A stretch of DNA of 64,000 nt from Phragmitibacter sp965284365 (GTDB lineage Bacteria; Verrucomicrobiota; Verrucomicrobiia; Verrucomicrobiales; Verrucomicrobiaceae): assembly GCA_965284365.1 (NCBI GenBank), contig OZ260079.1:1984001-2048000 (forward strand), in the 5' to 3' direction. This document shows positions 34,773-43,954 of the stretch, piece after piece. Each line of letters starts with the position of its first letter. Positions within the stretch are counted from its first letter, which is position 1. A program made the position numbers and the translations under genes. Below the pieces are notes generated by a model, which was not told the DNA's origin, did no database searches, and was given only the letters and a program-made list of their open reading frames with translations.

Positions 34773-37181
34773 ATGACCAAAGTCTATTTACCTATCCTCC
34801 TGATCATAGGGATCAGCCTCAGCCTTCAGGCTCAGGTGGTAAATCCCAAGCCCGCGACGGTTGGGCCGGCAAAGGTGACGCTCACCATGCCCAATGCACA
34901 GTTGACGGAGGTCATCGAGTTTTATCAGGATCTCACGGGCAAGCGAGTCATCCGCGATCCCAAGGTGGAAGATGCGACGATCTCGATCGAGACCAATGGC
35001 GAACTCACCAAGGAAGAAGCGGTGGATTTCATGGAGAAGACCCTGCTGCTGGCGGGTTATTCATTCGTCCCGAGTGGCGGTAACATGGTCAAGCTGCTGG
35101 CTACGGAACAGGCGCGCATGCCTTCCACGGAAGGCGTGCCCATGGTCTTGAAGGAGAGTGATTTGCCCCCGGGTGATCAAGTGGTGAGCCACATCTTGCA
35201 GCTGCAGTATCTGTCGGCGGAAGATGCCGCGCAGGCGTTCATCCAGATCATTCCGCCGCACCCTTACGGGAAGGTGGCGGCTGTTCCCAATACGCGCAGC
35301 CTGGTCATCACGGAAAACTCCAGTACGATTCGGGCCTATCTGGATTTGGCCCGGCAAGTTGACCTGCCGCCGAGTGAGACGCGGCACAAAACCATCCACC
35401 TGACACGAGCGGACGCTACTGAGGTGGCGGAACAGCTTTCTGCCTTGTTAGGTTTGAGCGCCACAGGCAGCGGCAGCGGTCAAGGAGGAACAACGCCCCC
35501 GACACCCAGAAGCCAGACTACTAACAATGCCGCCATGCAAAACACTGGCGCAGGCAATCCCCAACAGAACGCGGCTCGTGAAGCGGCTCAGGTGGCCAGT
35601 TATACGTCGGTGCCTGGAACCACTGAGGCTTCACCGCCCAAGATCCAGGCGATTGCCCGGACCAACAGTCTGCTCATCGTGGCACGCCCGTTAGACATTG
35701 AGTATATCGAAAAGCTCGTGGCTGAGCTGGATGCAGAGTCGCCCACTAAAGCCATCACTTCCCGGCAGCTCCATTACATTGATCTAACGACGTTCATCAA
35801 CATTGCCGGGAAGGCATTGCTGAGGAACCAGCCGGATGCAGCAGGCGCCTTAAATCTGCAGACCAACAATAACTCCACTGCTAACACGACTTCTCAGAAT
35901 TCCTCCGGCACGAATGGTTTTGGGAGCAGTATGAATGGCTCGGGCAACAGTGGTCTCAATTCCGGGGGAACCCTCGGAGGCCGTTCGTTGTCCGGCGGCG
36001 GATCGAGCAGCCTCGGCTTCGGGAACCGGTCGACTACCAGCGGTCAGCTCGATATTACTCGCAAGGCGGAGAGTGTACTCATCGGCCGCACGCTCGTCAT
36101 TGTTGATCCGGCCAGTTCCAAGTATTTCGCGAGTGGCCCGCCTGACGAACTGAAGATGTTGAATGACCTCGCGGAAGAGCTGGATGTGCGGCCGCGGCAG
36201 ATATTCCTTTCGGTGATTATCGGAGAGTTCACCCTGGGCAATGATATGAACTTCGGCCTGGATTGGGTTAATACTTTGCAGAAAGTTGGGGACAATAATC
36301 TGATAGGCGGGATCCTGAATACCCAAGGCACGGCCTTCGCGAATCTTTCCGAGCTGGGAACGGTGGAAGATTTTGTTCCTGCCTTGAGTGGGCTGACCCT
36401 TTACGGACAGATTGGGGACAATCTGAATGTCTTCCTGCAGGCCCTCGAAACGTCCAATCGATTCAAGGTGATGCAGAAGCCTACGGTGACCACGCTGAAC
36501 CATCAGCAGGCCAGCATTTTCATTGGCCAGGAAATTGCCATCGCTGGTGAGACGCTTTCCACCACGGATTCAACTACCAGTTCAGGCACGAGCATCCGAT
36601 CTACAACACAGTATGTGCCGGTGCGTCTGCAACTGAACATCACCCCACATATTTACAATGACCGGGAGGTTATGCTGGAGTTCCAGCAGGAAAACAACGA
36701 TATCAGCGGCTACACCACCATCAGTGGCAACCAAGTGCCGAATCTTTCCACGCAAGGCCTGCAAAACATTCTGATCGTGCCCGATAGCACCACCGCCATG
36801 TTGGGTGGTCTCATTACCGAGCGAGATAGCAAGAACAAGACTGGATTGCCTTTTCTGATCCGAGTCCCCATCTTGAAGCATCTGTTCGGTAGCACGAACC
36901 GAACAAAGGAACGCCGCGAATTGATCATCTTTGTGCAGCCACGCATCCTTCCCGACACGGACACCCATCTTGACTCTCAGATCAAATGGGGAAGACAGGC
37001 TACGAGCTATGAAGTGACAGAGCGGTTTGCGCCACCCGCGAAGAAAGTGGAGTCGCCCCTGTTGCCGCCGATGCCACGCTGGTCCGAGGATACCGAGTAT
37101 AAAGTTCCGAAAGCGGAGGCCGTTCCAGACGAGAAAGGATCTTCGAAAAGAGCGCCAACAGCTTCATGGAAGAAGAATTGA
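34773..37181 (+). CDS. gspD: Type II secretion system secretin GspD
   Basis: 802 residues with a signal peptide (TKVYLPILLIIGISLSLQA). The N-terminal domains are N0 (VTLTMPNAQLTEVIEFYQDL), then N1-N3 with the HILQLQYLSAEDAAQAFIQI and IHLTRADATEVAEQLSAL blocks. Residues of about 365-440 are a Gly/Ser/Asn/Thr-rich insert (NSSGTNGFGSSMNGSGNSG). The secretin core follows, with VPVRLQLNITPHIYNDREV, the GGLITERDSKNKTGLPFL block and ELIIFVQPRIL at the end. It forms the outer-membrane pore. No lipobox or separate pilotin is seen. Preferred start ATG 34773; the frame opens at 34713 inside the previous gene. It converges with gspJ, 31 bases away. Confidence 0.93.
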   Translation: MTKVYLPILLIIGISLSLQAQVVNPKPATVGPAKVTLTMPNAQLTEVIEFYQDLTGKRVIRDPKVEDATISIETNGELTKEEAVDFMEKTLLLAGYSFVPSGGNMVKLLATEQARMPSTEGVPMVLKESDLPPGDQVVSHILQLQYLSAEDAAQAFIQIIPPHPYGKVAAVPNTRSLVITENSSTIRAYLDLARQVDLPPSETRHKTIHLTRADATEVAEQLSALLGLSATGSGSGQGGTTPPTPRSQTTNNAAMQNTGAGNPQQNAAREAAQVASYTSVPGTTEASPPKIQAIARTNSLLIVARPLDIEYIEKLVAELDAESPTKAITSRQLHYIDLTTFINIAGKALLRNQPDAAGALNLQTNNNSTANTTSQNSSGTNGFGSSMNGSGNSGLNSGGTLGGRSLSGGGSSSLGFGNRSTTSGQLDITRKAESVLIGRTLVIVDPASSKYFASGPPDELKMLNDLAEELDVRPRQIFLSVIIGEFTLGNDMNFGLDWVNTLQKVGDNNLIGGILNTQGTAFANLSELGTVEDFVPALSGLTLYGQIGDNLNVFLQALETSNRFKVMQKPTVTTLNHQQASIFIGQEIAIAGETLSTTDSTTSSGTSIRSTTQYVPVRLQLNITPHIYNDREVMLEFQQENNDISGYTTISGNQVPNLSTQGLQNILIVPDSTTAMLGGLITERDSKNKTGLPFLIRVPILKHLFGSTNRTKERRELIIFVQPRILPDTDTHLDSQIKWGRQATSYEVTERFAPPAKKVESPLLPPMPRWSEDTEYKVPKAEAVPDEKGSSKRAPTASWKKN

Positions 37182-37212
37182 ACCGGCGCTTCACGGACGC
37201 GGAGGCTATCTT

Positions 37213-38034
37213 TCACTGCAGCGGAGGCACCCAGAAGATGCGGCGCTGCGGCTCTCCGCCTATTTGTGCAAAGATGAGCTCGATAAGTGAAGGTCGCTTT
37301 CCCTGCGTCTGAGCACGGGGAATGTTCACCTGGGCTTTCTCAGGTTCATTTTTGGTGCTCCCATCTTTTGCATCCAGACCAGGAACTTCCGGGTCTGTGG
37401 CCTTGTCTTTGTCATCGGGAGATGGGCTGCCTGGATTGAGGGTTGCGACTTCTGGCATCGCAAGGGCGGCTGGTGGTTTGTCAGGCAGTTTGAGCTTCTC
37501 ATTCCACAAGGGCTCCCACTCCTGGCTCACGTCGTTGTAGAAGCGCCATTCAAACCGGGACAAACCTTCTATCATGACGATCTGAGATCCCACACTTCGG
37601 TCTCCGCCTTCCCACGCCAGAACTTGCTCACGGCTGAGAATTCGCATGAGTAGCCGGGCGTAACCATCAGGTCCTCGCTGGAGTTCCCAGATACTCACGC
37701 CGCCTGCCGCACTGGCTACCATGCTGGGTGCATGAGCAATCGCCAGTTCGCCTTCATAGCTGCCGGAACCTCCCCGGTTGCGCAGCCGCACAAAGGCCTC
37801 CGCAGGCAGGTTTTGAAACGTGCGGCGGAACAGTTCGCTGAGTCCCGCCTGGCGCGCATCCAGGCGCTGTTCGTCCTTTTGCACCGTTGCAAAGGAGGTG
37901 ACGGCGTGAACGATGCCAAACACGGTGCCCACCAACAAGACGGTGACGAACAGAACCAACATCATCTCCAGCAGCGTGAAGCCGCCGCTTTGGCGGAGCG
38001 CGGACCATGAGTGTGTGGGCCGATCAGCTTTCAC
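37213..38034 (-). CDS. gspJ: Minor pseudopilin GspJ-like
   Basis: 273 residues. The prepilin leader SGGFTLLEMMLVLF gives cleavage Gly-Phe and the conserved Glu at +5. After the 20-residue helix comes a globular domain with the QKDEQRLDARQAGLSELFRRTF helix and FEWRFYNDVSQEWEPLWNEK, a pattern typical of GspJ (FRYYD...W..W). A Pro/Asp/Lys-rich segment at about 205-250 is disordered. The GTG start overlaps the gspI stop as GTGA, so translation is coupled. J, with I and K, forms the pseudopilus tip; K is not in this cluster but lies at 53248-54213. Confidence 0.82.
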   Translation of the reverse strand: MKADRPTHSWSALRQSGGFTLLEMMLVLFVTVLLVGTVFGIVHAVTSFATVQKDEQRLDARQAGLSELFRRTFQNLPAEAFVRLRNRGGSGSYEGELAIAHAPSMVASAAGGVSIWELQRGPDGYARLLMRILSREQVLAWEGGDRSVGSQIVMIEGLSRFEWRFYNDVSQEWEPLWNEKLKLPDKPPAALAMPEVATLNPGSPSPDDKDKATDPEVPGLDAKDGSTKNEPEKAQVNIPRAQTQGKRPSLIELIFAQIGGEPQRRIFWVPPLQ

Positions 38035-38522
38035 GGTTTAGGTGCGGCTGTGCTGGAAGTCTTTTGTCCGAACAAACGCGGGTAAACCCAAGTTTCCGCG
38101 GTTTCTTCCTGCTCCTCATTTCCCTCAAGCCATCGTGCTGTCACCGTCACTGACAAAAGTCCTTCAACCTCTTTTCCTTCAAGATTGGTGATCTCCAGGG
38201 GACGGAGGGTAACGATGAAGCTTACGTCTCCCTCATGAAACTCCCGCTTCTCCGGACCATCCAAGGCAACACCTTCCAAAAGCTGCGGCGCGCGCGTCGT
38301 CTCGAGCAAGAGTGAATCCAGTCGATTCTGAATCTGCGATTCGCGGCGGGCTAGCAGAGCACCCTGTCCCATATCACGAATGGCGGTAACGAGACCGGTG
38401 ACGGCCATGCCAAAAACGAAGACGGCCAGCAGGGTTTCCAACAGCGTGAAGGCGCTCCGTTTGAAACGGTGAGACTGTGGTCCGTGAAGTGGTGAGGGTT
38501 GGGAGTGCATCAGGCTCTTCAT
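38031..38522 (-). CDS. gspI: Minor pseudopilin GspI-like
   Basis: 163 residues from ATG 38522; an ATG at 38549 inside gspH is also possible. The leader is KRSAFTLLETLLAVFVFGMAVTG, with Ala rather than Gly at -1 and Glu at +5. The downstream block ESQIQNRLDSLLLETTRAPQ and a terminal beta strand (LLSVTVTARWLEGNEEQEETAETWVY) fit GspI, whose domain ends with a strand followed by WVY-type residues. It lies between gspH and gspJ, with tight spacing on both sides. Confidence 0.78.
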   Translation of the reverse strand: MKSLMHSQPSPLHGPQSHRFKRSAFTLLETLLAVFVFGMAVTGLVTAIRDMGQGALLARRESQIQNRLDSLLLETTRAPQLLEGVALDGPEKREFHEGDVSFIVTLRPLEITNLEGKEVEGLLSVTVTARWLEGNEEQEETAETWVYPRLFGQKTSSTAAPKP

Positions 38523-38526
38523 CTTC

Positions 38527-39033
38527 TCATTGAAGATACATGACCTCATCCGCGATGGCGCCGCTCAGGGGATCCAGCGTTACTTCGATCCATGAGGATC
38601 CGCGTTGGAATCGGGCGCTGACAGGCTCGCATATCCCCCCTGGCGCGATGAAAAGTCTCTGCCCTTCCGAAGGTTGAAAAACGGTCTGGCCGAAACGGCG
38701 GAGGAAGAGTGTCATTCCAGCAGGGAAGCTGATCTCTCGTTGATAATTACCTCGTCCTACTGCGCCGGTGCTGCTGCGGCTCGAAAGCAGCATGCCACTT
38801 TTACCGAACACGATGACCAGCGGCTTCTCATGGAGATTTGCCCGCGTCATCGCTTCCATGGTGAGGTCTTCAAAAGCGATCACCGGCTCGCGCATGGCGC
38901 GCTCCTGATTGATACCGTCAAAGCTCACTACCGCGATGCCTGCGAGGATGGAAATAATGGCGAGGACCACCACCATCTCCAGCAAGGTGAAACCCCGGCG
39001 GCTGAGGTGGATCCTGGAGCGCTGCCGGTTCAT
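38527..39033 (-). CDS. gspH: Minor pseudopilin GspH-like
   Basis: 168 residues from ATG 39033. A GTG at 39081 overlapping the gspG stop as GTGA is an alternative, since gspI/gspJ use the same arrangement. The leader SRRGFTLLEMVVVLAIISILAGIAV has a Gly-Phe cleavage site. The globular part has the GspH pattern: AFEDLTMEAMTRANLHEKPLV and later FIAPGGICEPVSARFQRGSSW with a final EV-type strand. H is the adaptor between the GspG shaft and the tip. Confidence 0.8.
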   Translation of the reverse strand: MNRQRSRIHLSRRGFTLLEMVVVLAIISILAGIAVVSFDGINQERAMREPVIAFEDLTMEAMTRANLHEKPLVIVFGKSGMLLSSRSSTGAVGRGNYQREISFPAGMTLFLRRFGQTVFQPSEGQRLFIAPGGICEPVSARFQRGSSWIEVTLDPLSGAIADEVMYLQ

Positions 39034-39077
39034 GGGGAGTGTAGAGATAAAACTAGCGGTTCGTGCCGCGACAGTCG

Positions 39078-39506
39078 TCACCAGTTGCCGATATCGTCCG
39101 GCGTGTTTTGCTGGCCATCTGGGCCGCTGGAAAAGACATCCACTCCGGTCGTGTTATGAGTGCCGGGATTGCGGTATTGGATCTTGTTCCCCCACGGGTC
39201 AATGATGGCATCCGGTTTGACGAACTGGCTCCAGCGTTTGGGTTGAGGATCACCCGTAGGTCTCGCGACCAAGGACTCCAGGCCTTGAGCCTGGGTAGGG
39301 TAGAGCATGTTAAGCGTCTTATATTGCATGAGGCCCGCTTCCAGGGATCGGACTTTTGCTTCTGTAGTAGTGATCTGGGCGTTATTGGAGAAGTTCTGAA
39401 ACATCAAGGCAACACTGCCGATGATGAGTGTGATGATGAGCAGCACGAGCATCATTTCCATGAGCGTGAAAGCTGCGTTGTATCGAGTCTGGGGGCGCAC
39501 AGTCAT
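39078..39506 (-). CDS. gspG: Major pseudopilin GspG
   Basis: 142 residues from ATG 39506. The leader NAAFTLMEMMLVLLIITLIIG has Ala at -1. The T2SG core is plain: a helix SLEAGLMQYKTLNMLYPTQAQG, LVARPTGDPQPKRWSQFV, then DPWGNKIQYRNPG and a C-terminal calcium-type loop FSSGPDGQQNTPDDIGNW. This is the classical GspG ending and sets the system apart from type IV pilins. It forms the pseudopilus shaft. It lies 81 bases after gspF on the same strand. Confidence 0.92.
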   Translation of the reverse strand: MTVRPQTRYNAAFTLMEMMLVLLIITLIIGSVALMFQNFSNNAQITTTEAKVRSLEAGLMQYKTLNMLYPTQAQGLESLVARPTGDPQPKRWSQFVKPDAIIDPWGNKIQYRNPGTHNTTGVDVFSSGPDGQQNTPDDIGNW

Positions 39507-39587
39507 AAGCAAGGGGTTGGTAAGAGTAGAATAAAAAAATTTGGCTGGGGCAGCAAGCCGCAAGTCGGCCAAGGGATTCTGACCAGA

Positions 39588-40862
39588 TTAACGCTGATTG
39601 ACCTGCTGTAACGTGGAGAAAACGATATTGATCATCATCCAAGCCATGCCGCCGACCATGCCCGCCATGACCAGCATGATCACCGGCTGAAGCAGCGCGG
39701 TAGCGCGCTCCAGGGTTTGACTAAATTGGGAGTCAAACCGGTCTGCAGCTCTCTCCAGAGCATCGGCCATTTCACCGGTCTGTTCGCCGACTCGCACCAT
39801 ATCCACCACGAGCGGTCGCACCGTGTTGCTCTTTTCCAGCGCCCGGCTCAGGGAGGTGCCGTCATGCACATCATTCTCCATGATCGTCAGCTTGGCCCGA
39901 AGATACTGGTTTGTCATGGCCTTGCGGACCAGTTCCAGCGCCCGGTGCAAAGGCAGTCCGTTCTTCAGCAGGTTGCCCAACGTTTCGAGAAATTGAACCT
40001 CAAACCGTGTCCGCAAGACAGGTCCAAAAATGGGGAGCCGCAGACTGATCCGATGCCAAAGGAGTTGGTTCTTCGGATTCTGCAGCAAGACGAAAGCCAC
40101 GATCATGAGCGCCAGCAGGAAGGCCAGGATAAGCCACCACCACGTCTTGAGGAAATCGCTCGTAGCCAGCAGCCAGCGCACCGCGCTGGGCAGCCGATTG
40201 CTCGTGCTCTGGATGAGGATGGCCAGCTTCGGCAGAAGGTAAGTGAGGAAAACCACGGCGAGCGCCACTCCGGAAAGCACGATAAAAAAAGGGTAGATCA
40301 ATGCTCCGGTAACCTTGGAGCGCAGGCTTTCCATTTGATTCAGGTAGCGTGTCTGGCGTTTCAGAATTGAAGGCAGGGCGCCGCCGGCCTCACCTGCGGC
40401 CGCCAGATTGCAGTACAGGTCTCCGAAAGACGGCGATGTCTCGCGCAGTGCCGTGGAGAACGGAACACCATCCTGGATCTTCTCACGGAGCTGCGTCGCC
40501 AACGCACGGAGAAGATGATGGCTGCGGTTCTCCATGGCGTGCAAGGCCTGGGCCAGTTGCAAGCCGGCGCTCAGAAGATCGCACAACTCTTCCGTAAAGC
40601 GGATGACCTGCTGCCGGCTCAATTTGATGCCTTCAGGCCGGTCCCCCAGGTTCATGCCGGGTGCAACTGAGCCGCCTGAGGCTGCGTCCTTATTGGGCCG
40701 TGCCGCAGCGGCTGCGCCCGGTTCGTCCTGGGAACGTAGTGCGAAAGGTTGCAAGCCCTGCCGTGTCAGCTTCCGCACCGCCTCACCATGATCTGCCGCC
40801 ATCAAAGTGCCGCTGCTATGCTCTCCGCTGGCAGTGTAGGCCTCGTAGATGAACGCGGGCAT
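39588..40862 (-). CDS. gspF: Type II secretion inner-membrane platform protein GspF
   Basis: 424 residues from ATG 40862. It starts with the family block MPAFIYEAYTASGEHSSGTL. Two T2SSF domains follow, each with its helical bundle and membrane helices: first FTEELCDLLSAGLQLAQALHA with IYPFFIVLSGVALAVVFLTYLLP, second FLETLGNLLKNGLPLHRALELVRK and VDMVRVGEQTGEMADALERAADRFD, ending in LQPVIMLVMAGMVGGMAWMMINIVF. It anchors the system and contacts the GspE ATPase. It starts 11 bases after the gspE stop. Confidence 0.95.
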   Translation of the reverse strand: MPAFIYEAYTASGEHSSGTLMAADHGEAVRKLTRQGLQPFALRSQDEPGAAAAARPNKDAASGGSVAPGMNLGDRPEGIKLSRQQVIRFTEELCDLLSAGLQLAQALHAMENRSHHLLRALATQLREKIQDGVPFSTALRETSPSFGDLYCNLAAAGEAGGALPSILKRQTRYLNQMESLRSKVTGALIYPFFIVLSGVALAVVFLTYLLPKLAILIQSTSNRLPSAVRWLLATSDFLKTWWWLILAFLLALMIVAFVLLQNPKNQLLWHRISLRLPIFGPVLRTRFEVQFLETLGNLLKNGLPLHRALELVRKAMTNQYLRAKLTIMENDVHDGTSLSRALEKSNTVRPLVVDMVRVGEQTGEMADALERAADRFDSQFSQTLERATALLQPVIMLVMAGMVGGMAWMMINIVFSTLQQVNQR

Positions 40863-40873
40863 AACGGACAAAT

Positions 40874-42637
40874 CTATTCCTGGAAATCCTCGCTGGTCAC
40901 GCGCACCACTTCCTCCACCGTGGTGACGCCTTCCAGCACTTTGCGCACTCCATATTCGCGCATGGAGATGAAACCGTCTTTGCGTGCCTGACGCAACAAT
41001 TCATTGGAGCTCGCCTTTTTGGCGATCAAATCCTGCATCTTCTGCGTGACCATGACGATCTCATAAATGGCGAGTCGTCCGTAATAACCGGTGTTGCGAC
41101 AGGCCGGGCAACCAACCGGACTGGCAGTGAAGAAGGTGGAACTGCCCAGGCTTTTTTCAATACCTGTCGCAGCAAGTTGTTCCTTACTGTAGTTCGCGGG
41201 CATGCGGCAGTGATGGCACAGGGTGCGCACGAGCCTTTGAGCGAGAAAGGCCCGCACGGAGGACGAGACCAAGAATGGCTCGACTCCCATTTCGACAAGC
41301 CGGGTGATGCCGCCAACGGCGTCATTTGTGTGCAGGGTGCTGAAAACCAAATGGCCGGTGAGCGAGGCGCGCACCGCAATTTCCGCCGTCTCCAAGTCGC
41401 GGATTTCCCCCACCATCACCACATTCGGATCGCCGCGCAGGATGCTGCGGAGACCATTGGCGAAAGTCAGGTTGATCTCCGGCTTCACCGCAATCTGCAC
41501 CACGCCGGGCAGCTTGTGCTCGACGGGGTCTTCGATGGTGACGATGCGCCGCTGGACGCTATTGATCTGGGAGAGGAAGGTGTAGAGCGTGGTGCTTTTC
41601 CCGCTTCCGGTGGGTCCCGTGACGAGGACGATGCCGTTTGGCTTCGCCAGGAGGATATTGACCTTCGCCCGGTACTCTTCGCTAAGTCCAAGTTTATCCA
41701 GGGTGAAACGCTCCTGCCCAAGCAAGCGCAGACTGATGCTTTCCCCTTCAACGCTCGGGATGCAAGCCACACGGACGTCGATGCTCTGGCCTTCCAGTTT
41801 CAGGTTGATACGGCCATCCTGCGGTAGGCGCTTCTCCGCAATATCCAACTTGGCCATCACCTTGATGCGCGCCAGCACGGAAGCTTGCAGGGTCTTGATT
41901 TTCTCCGGCACAGGGGCCTCATGCAGCACCCCGTCCACCCGGTAACGAATACGCAGATTATTGTGGAGAGGCTCCACATGAATATCCGTGGCCCGCTGCG
42001 CCAGAGCTTCACGGATGATCTGGTTTACAAACTTCAGGACGGACGCTTCGGCATCGCTCTCGTCGATGATGTTCTCCTCGTCTCTGAGGTGGGCGTCCCC
42101 GGTATCCAAGTCGCGCGAGCGAATGAGATCATCAAAAGTTTCTGCCCCCACTCCGTAGAAACTCTGCAAAGAATCCAGCAGATCGGTCAGCGGCATCAAG
42201 CGCCAACGCACTGGCATCGGGACATGGCGCGCTACTGCCTGCCGGGCCAGCAGGTCAAAGGGCTCGTGGCAGCCCAGCACCAGGACATTGTCCACCGGCT
42301 CCGGATCACCATTGGCAGATGCGGAGCCTTCTTCAGACTTGCTGGCAAGCCGGGCTTCCAACCGCAAAGGCAAAAGCCGGTGCCGCAGGGCGAGGCGTGC
42401 AGGGAGCAATTTTTTCAACTCAGGAGTCTGTTCGGTCGAAGGCGTCGTGAGATCCAACGGAGACCAACCCAGTTCCGAGCCGAGGGCCTGCAAAAACTGG
42501 TGTTCATCCAGCGGGATTTTTCCCAGAAGGTAAGCCACCATTCCCTGACCCGTCGCCGGAGCGTCGTGCAGGGCCGCCTGCACTTTCTCGGGATCATCCG
42601 CCCCGGATTTGGCGGCTGCGGCGAGGATGGGATTCAT
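40874..42637 (-). CDS. gspE: Type II secretion ATPase GspE
   Basis: 587 residues. An N-terminal MshEN/GspE_N region spans 1-170. The core ATPase has RATDIHVEPLHNNLRIRYRVDG (Asp box region), Walker A GPTGSGKSTT at 341-350, an Asp/His box TIEDPVEHKLPGV, Walker B VVMVGEIRDLETAEIA and the His box HLVFSTLHTNDAVGG. Zinc ligands are present as CHHC and GCPAC, near residues 480-530. It powers pseudopilus assembly. It is the first gene of the minus-strand run E-F-G-H-I-J. Confidence 0.94.
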   Translation of the reverse strand: MNPILAAAAKSGADDPEKVQAALHDAPATGQGMVAYLLGKIPLDEHQFLQALGSELGWSPLDLTTPSTEQTPELKKLLPARLALRHRLLPLRLEARLASKSEEGSASANGDPEPVDNVLVLGCHEPFDLLARQAVARHVPMPVRWRLMPLTDLLDSLQSFYGVGAETFDDLIRSRDLDTGDAHLRDEENIIDESDAEASVLKFVNQIIREALAQRATDIHVEPLHNNLRIRYRVDGVLHEAPVPEKIKTLQASVLARIKVMAKLDIAEKRLPQDGRINLKLEGQSIDVRVACIPSVEGESISLRLLGQERFTLDKLGLSEEYRAKVNILLAKPNGIVLVTGPTGSGKSTTLYTFLSQINSVQRRIVTIEDPVEHKLPGVVQIAVKPEINLTFANGLRSILRGDPNVVMVGEIRDLETAEIAVRASLTGHLVFSTLHTNDAVGGITRLVEMGVEPFLVSSSVRAFLAQRLVRTLCHHCRMPANYSKEQLAATGIEKSLGSSTFFTASPVGCPACRNTGYYGRLAIYEIVMVTQKMQDLIAKKASSNELLRQARKDGFISMREYGVRKVLEGVTTVEEVVRVTSEDFQE

Positions 42638-42694
42638 ACCTGCAAGATACGCGGCCCGGGCGGCTGTCTCCGCTCAAACGCCACCAATCCACCT

Positions 42695-43561
42695 CTATTG
42701 TACCGTATCCACGATGCCGTCGCCGTCGGTATCGACGAGAATCTCGGTGGTGTCAGTCGTGGTGGTAGTGCCGTCGGTCGTCGTAGTGCCGGTAGTGCCA
42801 GTCGTCGTTGTTCCAGTGGTCCCGGTAGTAGTCGTTGTGCCGTCGGTTGTCGTTCCCGTGGTGTCGGTAGTGGTCGTCGTCCCGTCGGTGGTAGTAGTGC
42901 CAGTAGTTGTATCCGTGGCATCCGTGTCCGTATCGCCGTCTTCGGCGTCTGCCTCGGCTGAACTGTAGCCACGCCGCTCCAAGAGAACCGTCAGCGACTC
43001 GACTGCGGCTTCCTGGGTGTAGTTCTGCCGATTCACCTCAGTGGTTTCATCTTCATCCAAAATCAGCTTCACTTCGGCCATGCCCGCGGAACCGATGCTG
43101 CTGTCATCTGCCACCTCGGTCGTGTCACTTTCATCATTGGCGCTGACCAGGGTGCCTTTCAGGGTCTTGGCGACCCGGGCAGCGAGCGAAAGCGTGCTGC
43201 TGCTGATGCGCACGACGTGTTCGATATCTCCCATCGCCACGACCGCTCCAGACACTGAATCCGCTCCAGTCGTCGAGAAGAGGACGCTCTTCTTTTTGGA
43301 ACCTTCGACGGCCGTAAAAAGCGTTCCGGCCTCTGCGGATGAGGCATAGGTTTTCTCGCCATCCTCATTTGTCGTCAGAAGGAAGGAAACGCTGCCACCC
43401 AGAAGGGGGGCGACGGCATAGCCGCCATTAAAAGTGTGGAAATTCACGCCTTCTGGCTTGGTAATTTCTATTTTATATACCAAAAGTTGGGCGGAGGCGG
43501 TGTACGGCAGGAGGGCCAGCCCGAAGAGAACTGCCCAAAATAGCTGTCGTTTCGCCATCAT
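42695..43561 (-). CDS. Secreted protein with a Thr-rich C-terminal repeat and acidic calcium-type tail
   Basis: 288 residues with a signal peptide (AVLFGLALLPYTASA, then QL). Residues 22-205 are a globular domain of unknown family (VYKIEITKPEGVNFHTFNGGYAV). Residues about 215-275 are an almost pure Thr/Gly/Asp repeat, and the protein ends DTDGDGIVDTVQ, a thrombospondin type 3-like calcium-binding element. It lies 57 bases upstream of gspE on the same strand, so it might be cotranscribed or be a substrate of the system (inference). Confidence 0.6.
   Translation of the reverse strand: MMAKRQLFWAVLFGLALLPYTASAQLLVYKIEITKPEGVNFHTFNGGYAVAPLLGGSVSFLLTTNEDGEKTYASSAEAGTLFTAVEGSKKKSVLFSTTGADSVSGAVVAMGDIEHVVRISSSTLSLAARVAKTLKGTLVSANDESDTTEVADDSSIGSAGMAEVKLILDEDETTEVNRQNYTQEAAVESLTVLLERRGYSSAEADAEDGDTDTDATDTTTGTTTTDGTTTTTDTTGTTTDGTTTTTGTTGTTTTGTTGTTTTDGTTTTTDTTEILVDTDGDGIVDTVQ
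42745..42920. repeat. Low-complexity coding repeat (Thr/Gly/Asp)
   Basis: Degenerate tandem repeats of GTNGTN/ACNACN type encode the Thr-rich tail of the overlapping gene; recurring peptide units are TDGTTTTT and TGTT. The unit length varies between about 12 and 27 bases. It is prone to length change by slippage. Confidence 0.8.
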
Positions 43562-43954
43562 TTCCCAAAGCTATCGAAAATATTGGGCTGTGTCAATCTC
43601 CGGGCTCTCTAGGGCGAAGGAAGCCGAGACCGCGCGACGGAAGTGTGTCGATCCCGGCATGCGTCTCTGTCCACTTCTTAAGAATAGGAAATTTTTAAAA
43701 ATCTAGTCCGGGTGCCGGTGCCTAGAGAGGGTTTTGTCTGATGGAGGAGTGCAGAATATGAGCGGGGGATTCGGCTACAATCTACTTAGAAAGGGGCGGT
43801 CCCACCTGCCATCGGTTGGCCCAGACGCGGGCCGAGCTCTAAAACACGCATTTGAAAATTTTTCGTTCAAGAGACTAGCCAAACGGCGCGTTATATGGCA
43901 CTCTCGGGAAATTGCTTAGCGCATCACGCCCTCTAGCTAGCAAATCGTTACCTC
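43562..43954. other. Intergenic region, 393 bases, no gene seen
   Basis: Region between two divergent secreted-protein genes. Small frames here (for example 61 codons from 43734) lack family features or a clear ribosome-binding site. No hairpin, tRNA or known RNA motif was recognised. It presumably holds promoters of both flanking genes. Confidence 0.5.

Noticed and set aside
42745..42920. Possible CRISPR-like repeat array
   Set aside because: Repeats are degenerate, lack unique spacers, and are in frame with a Thr-rich coding tail.
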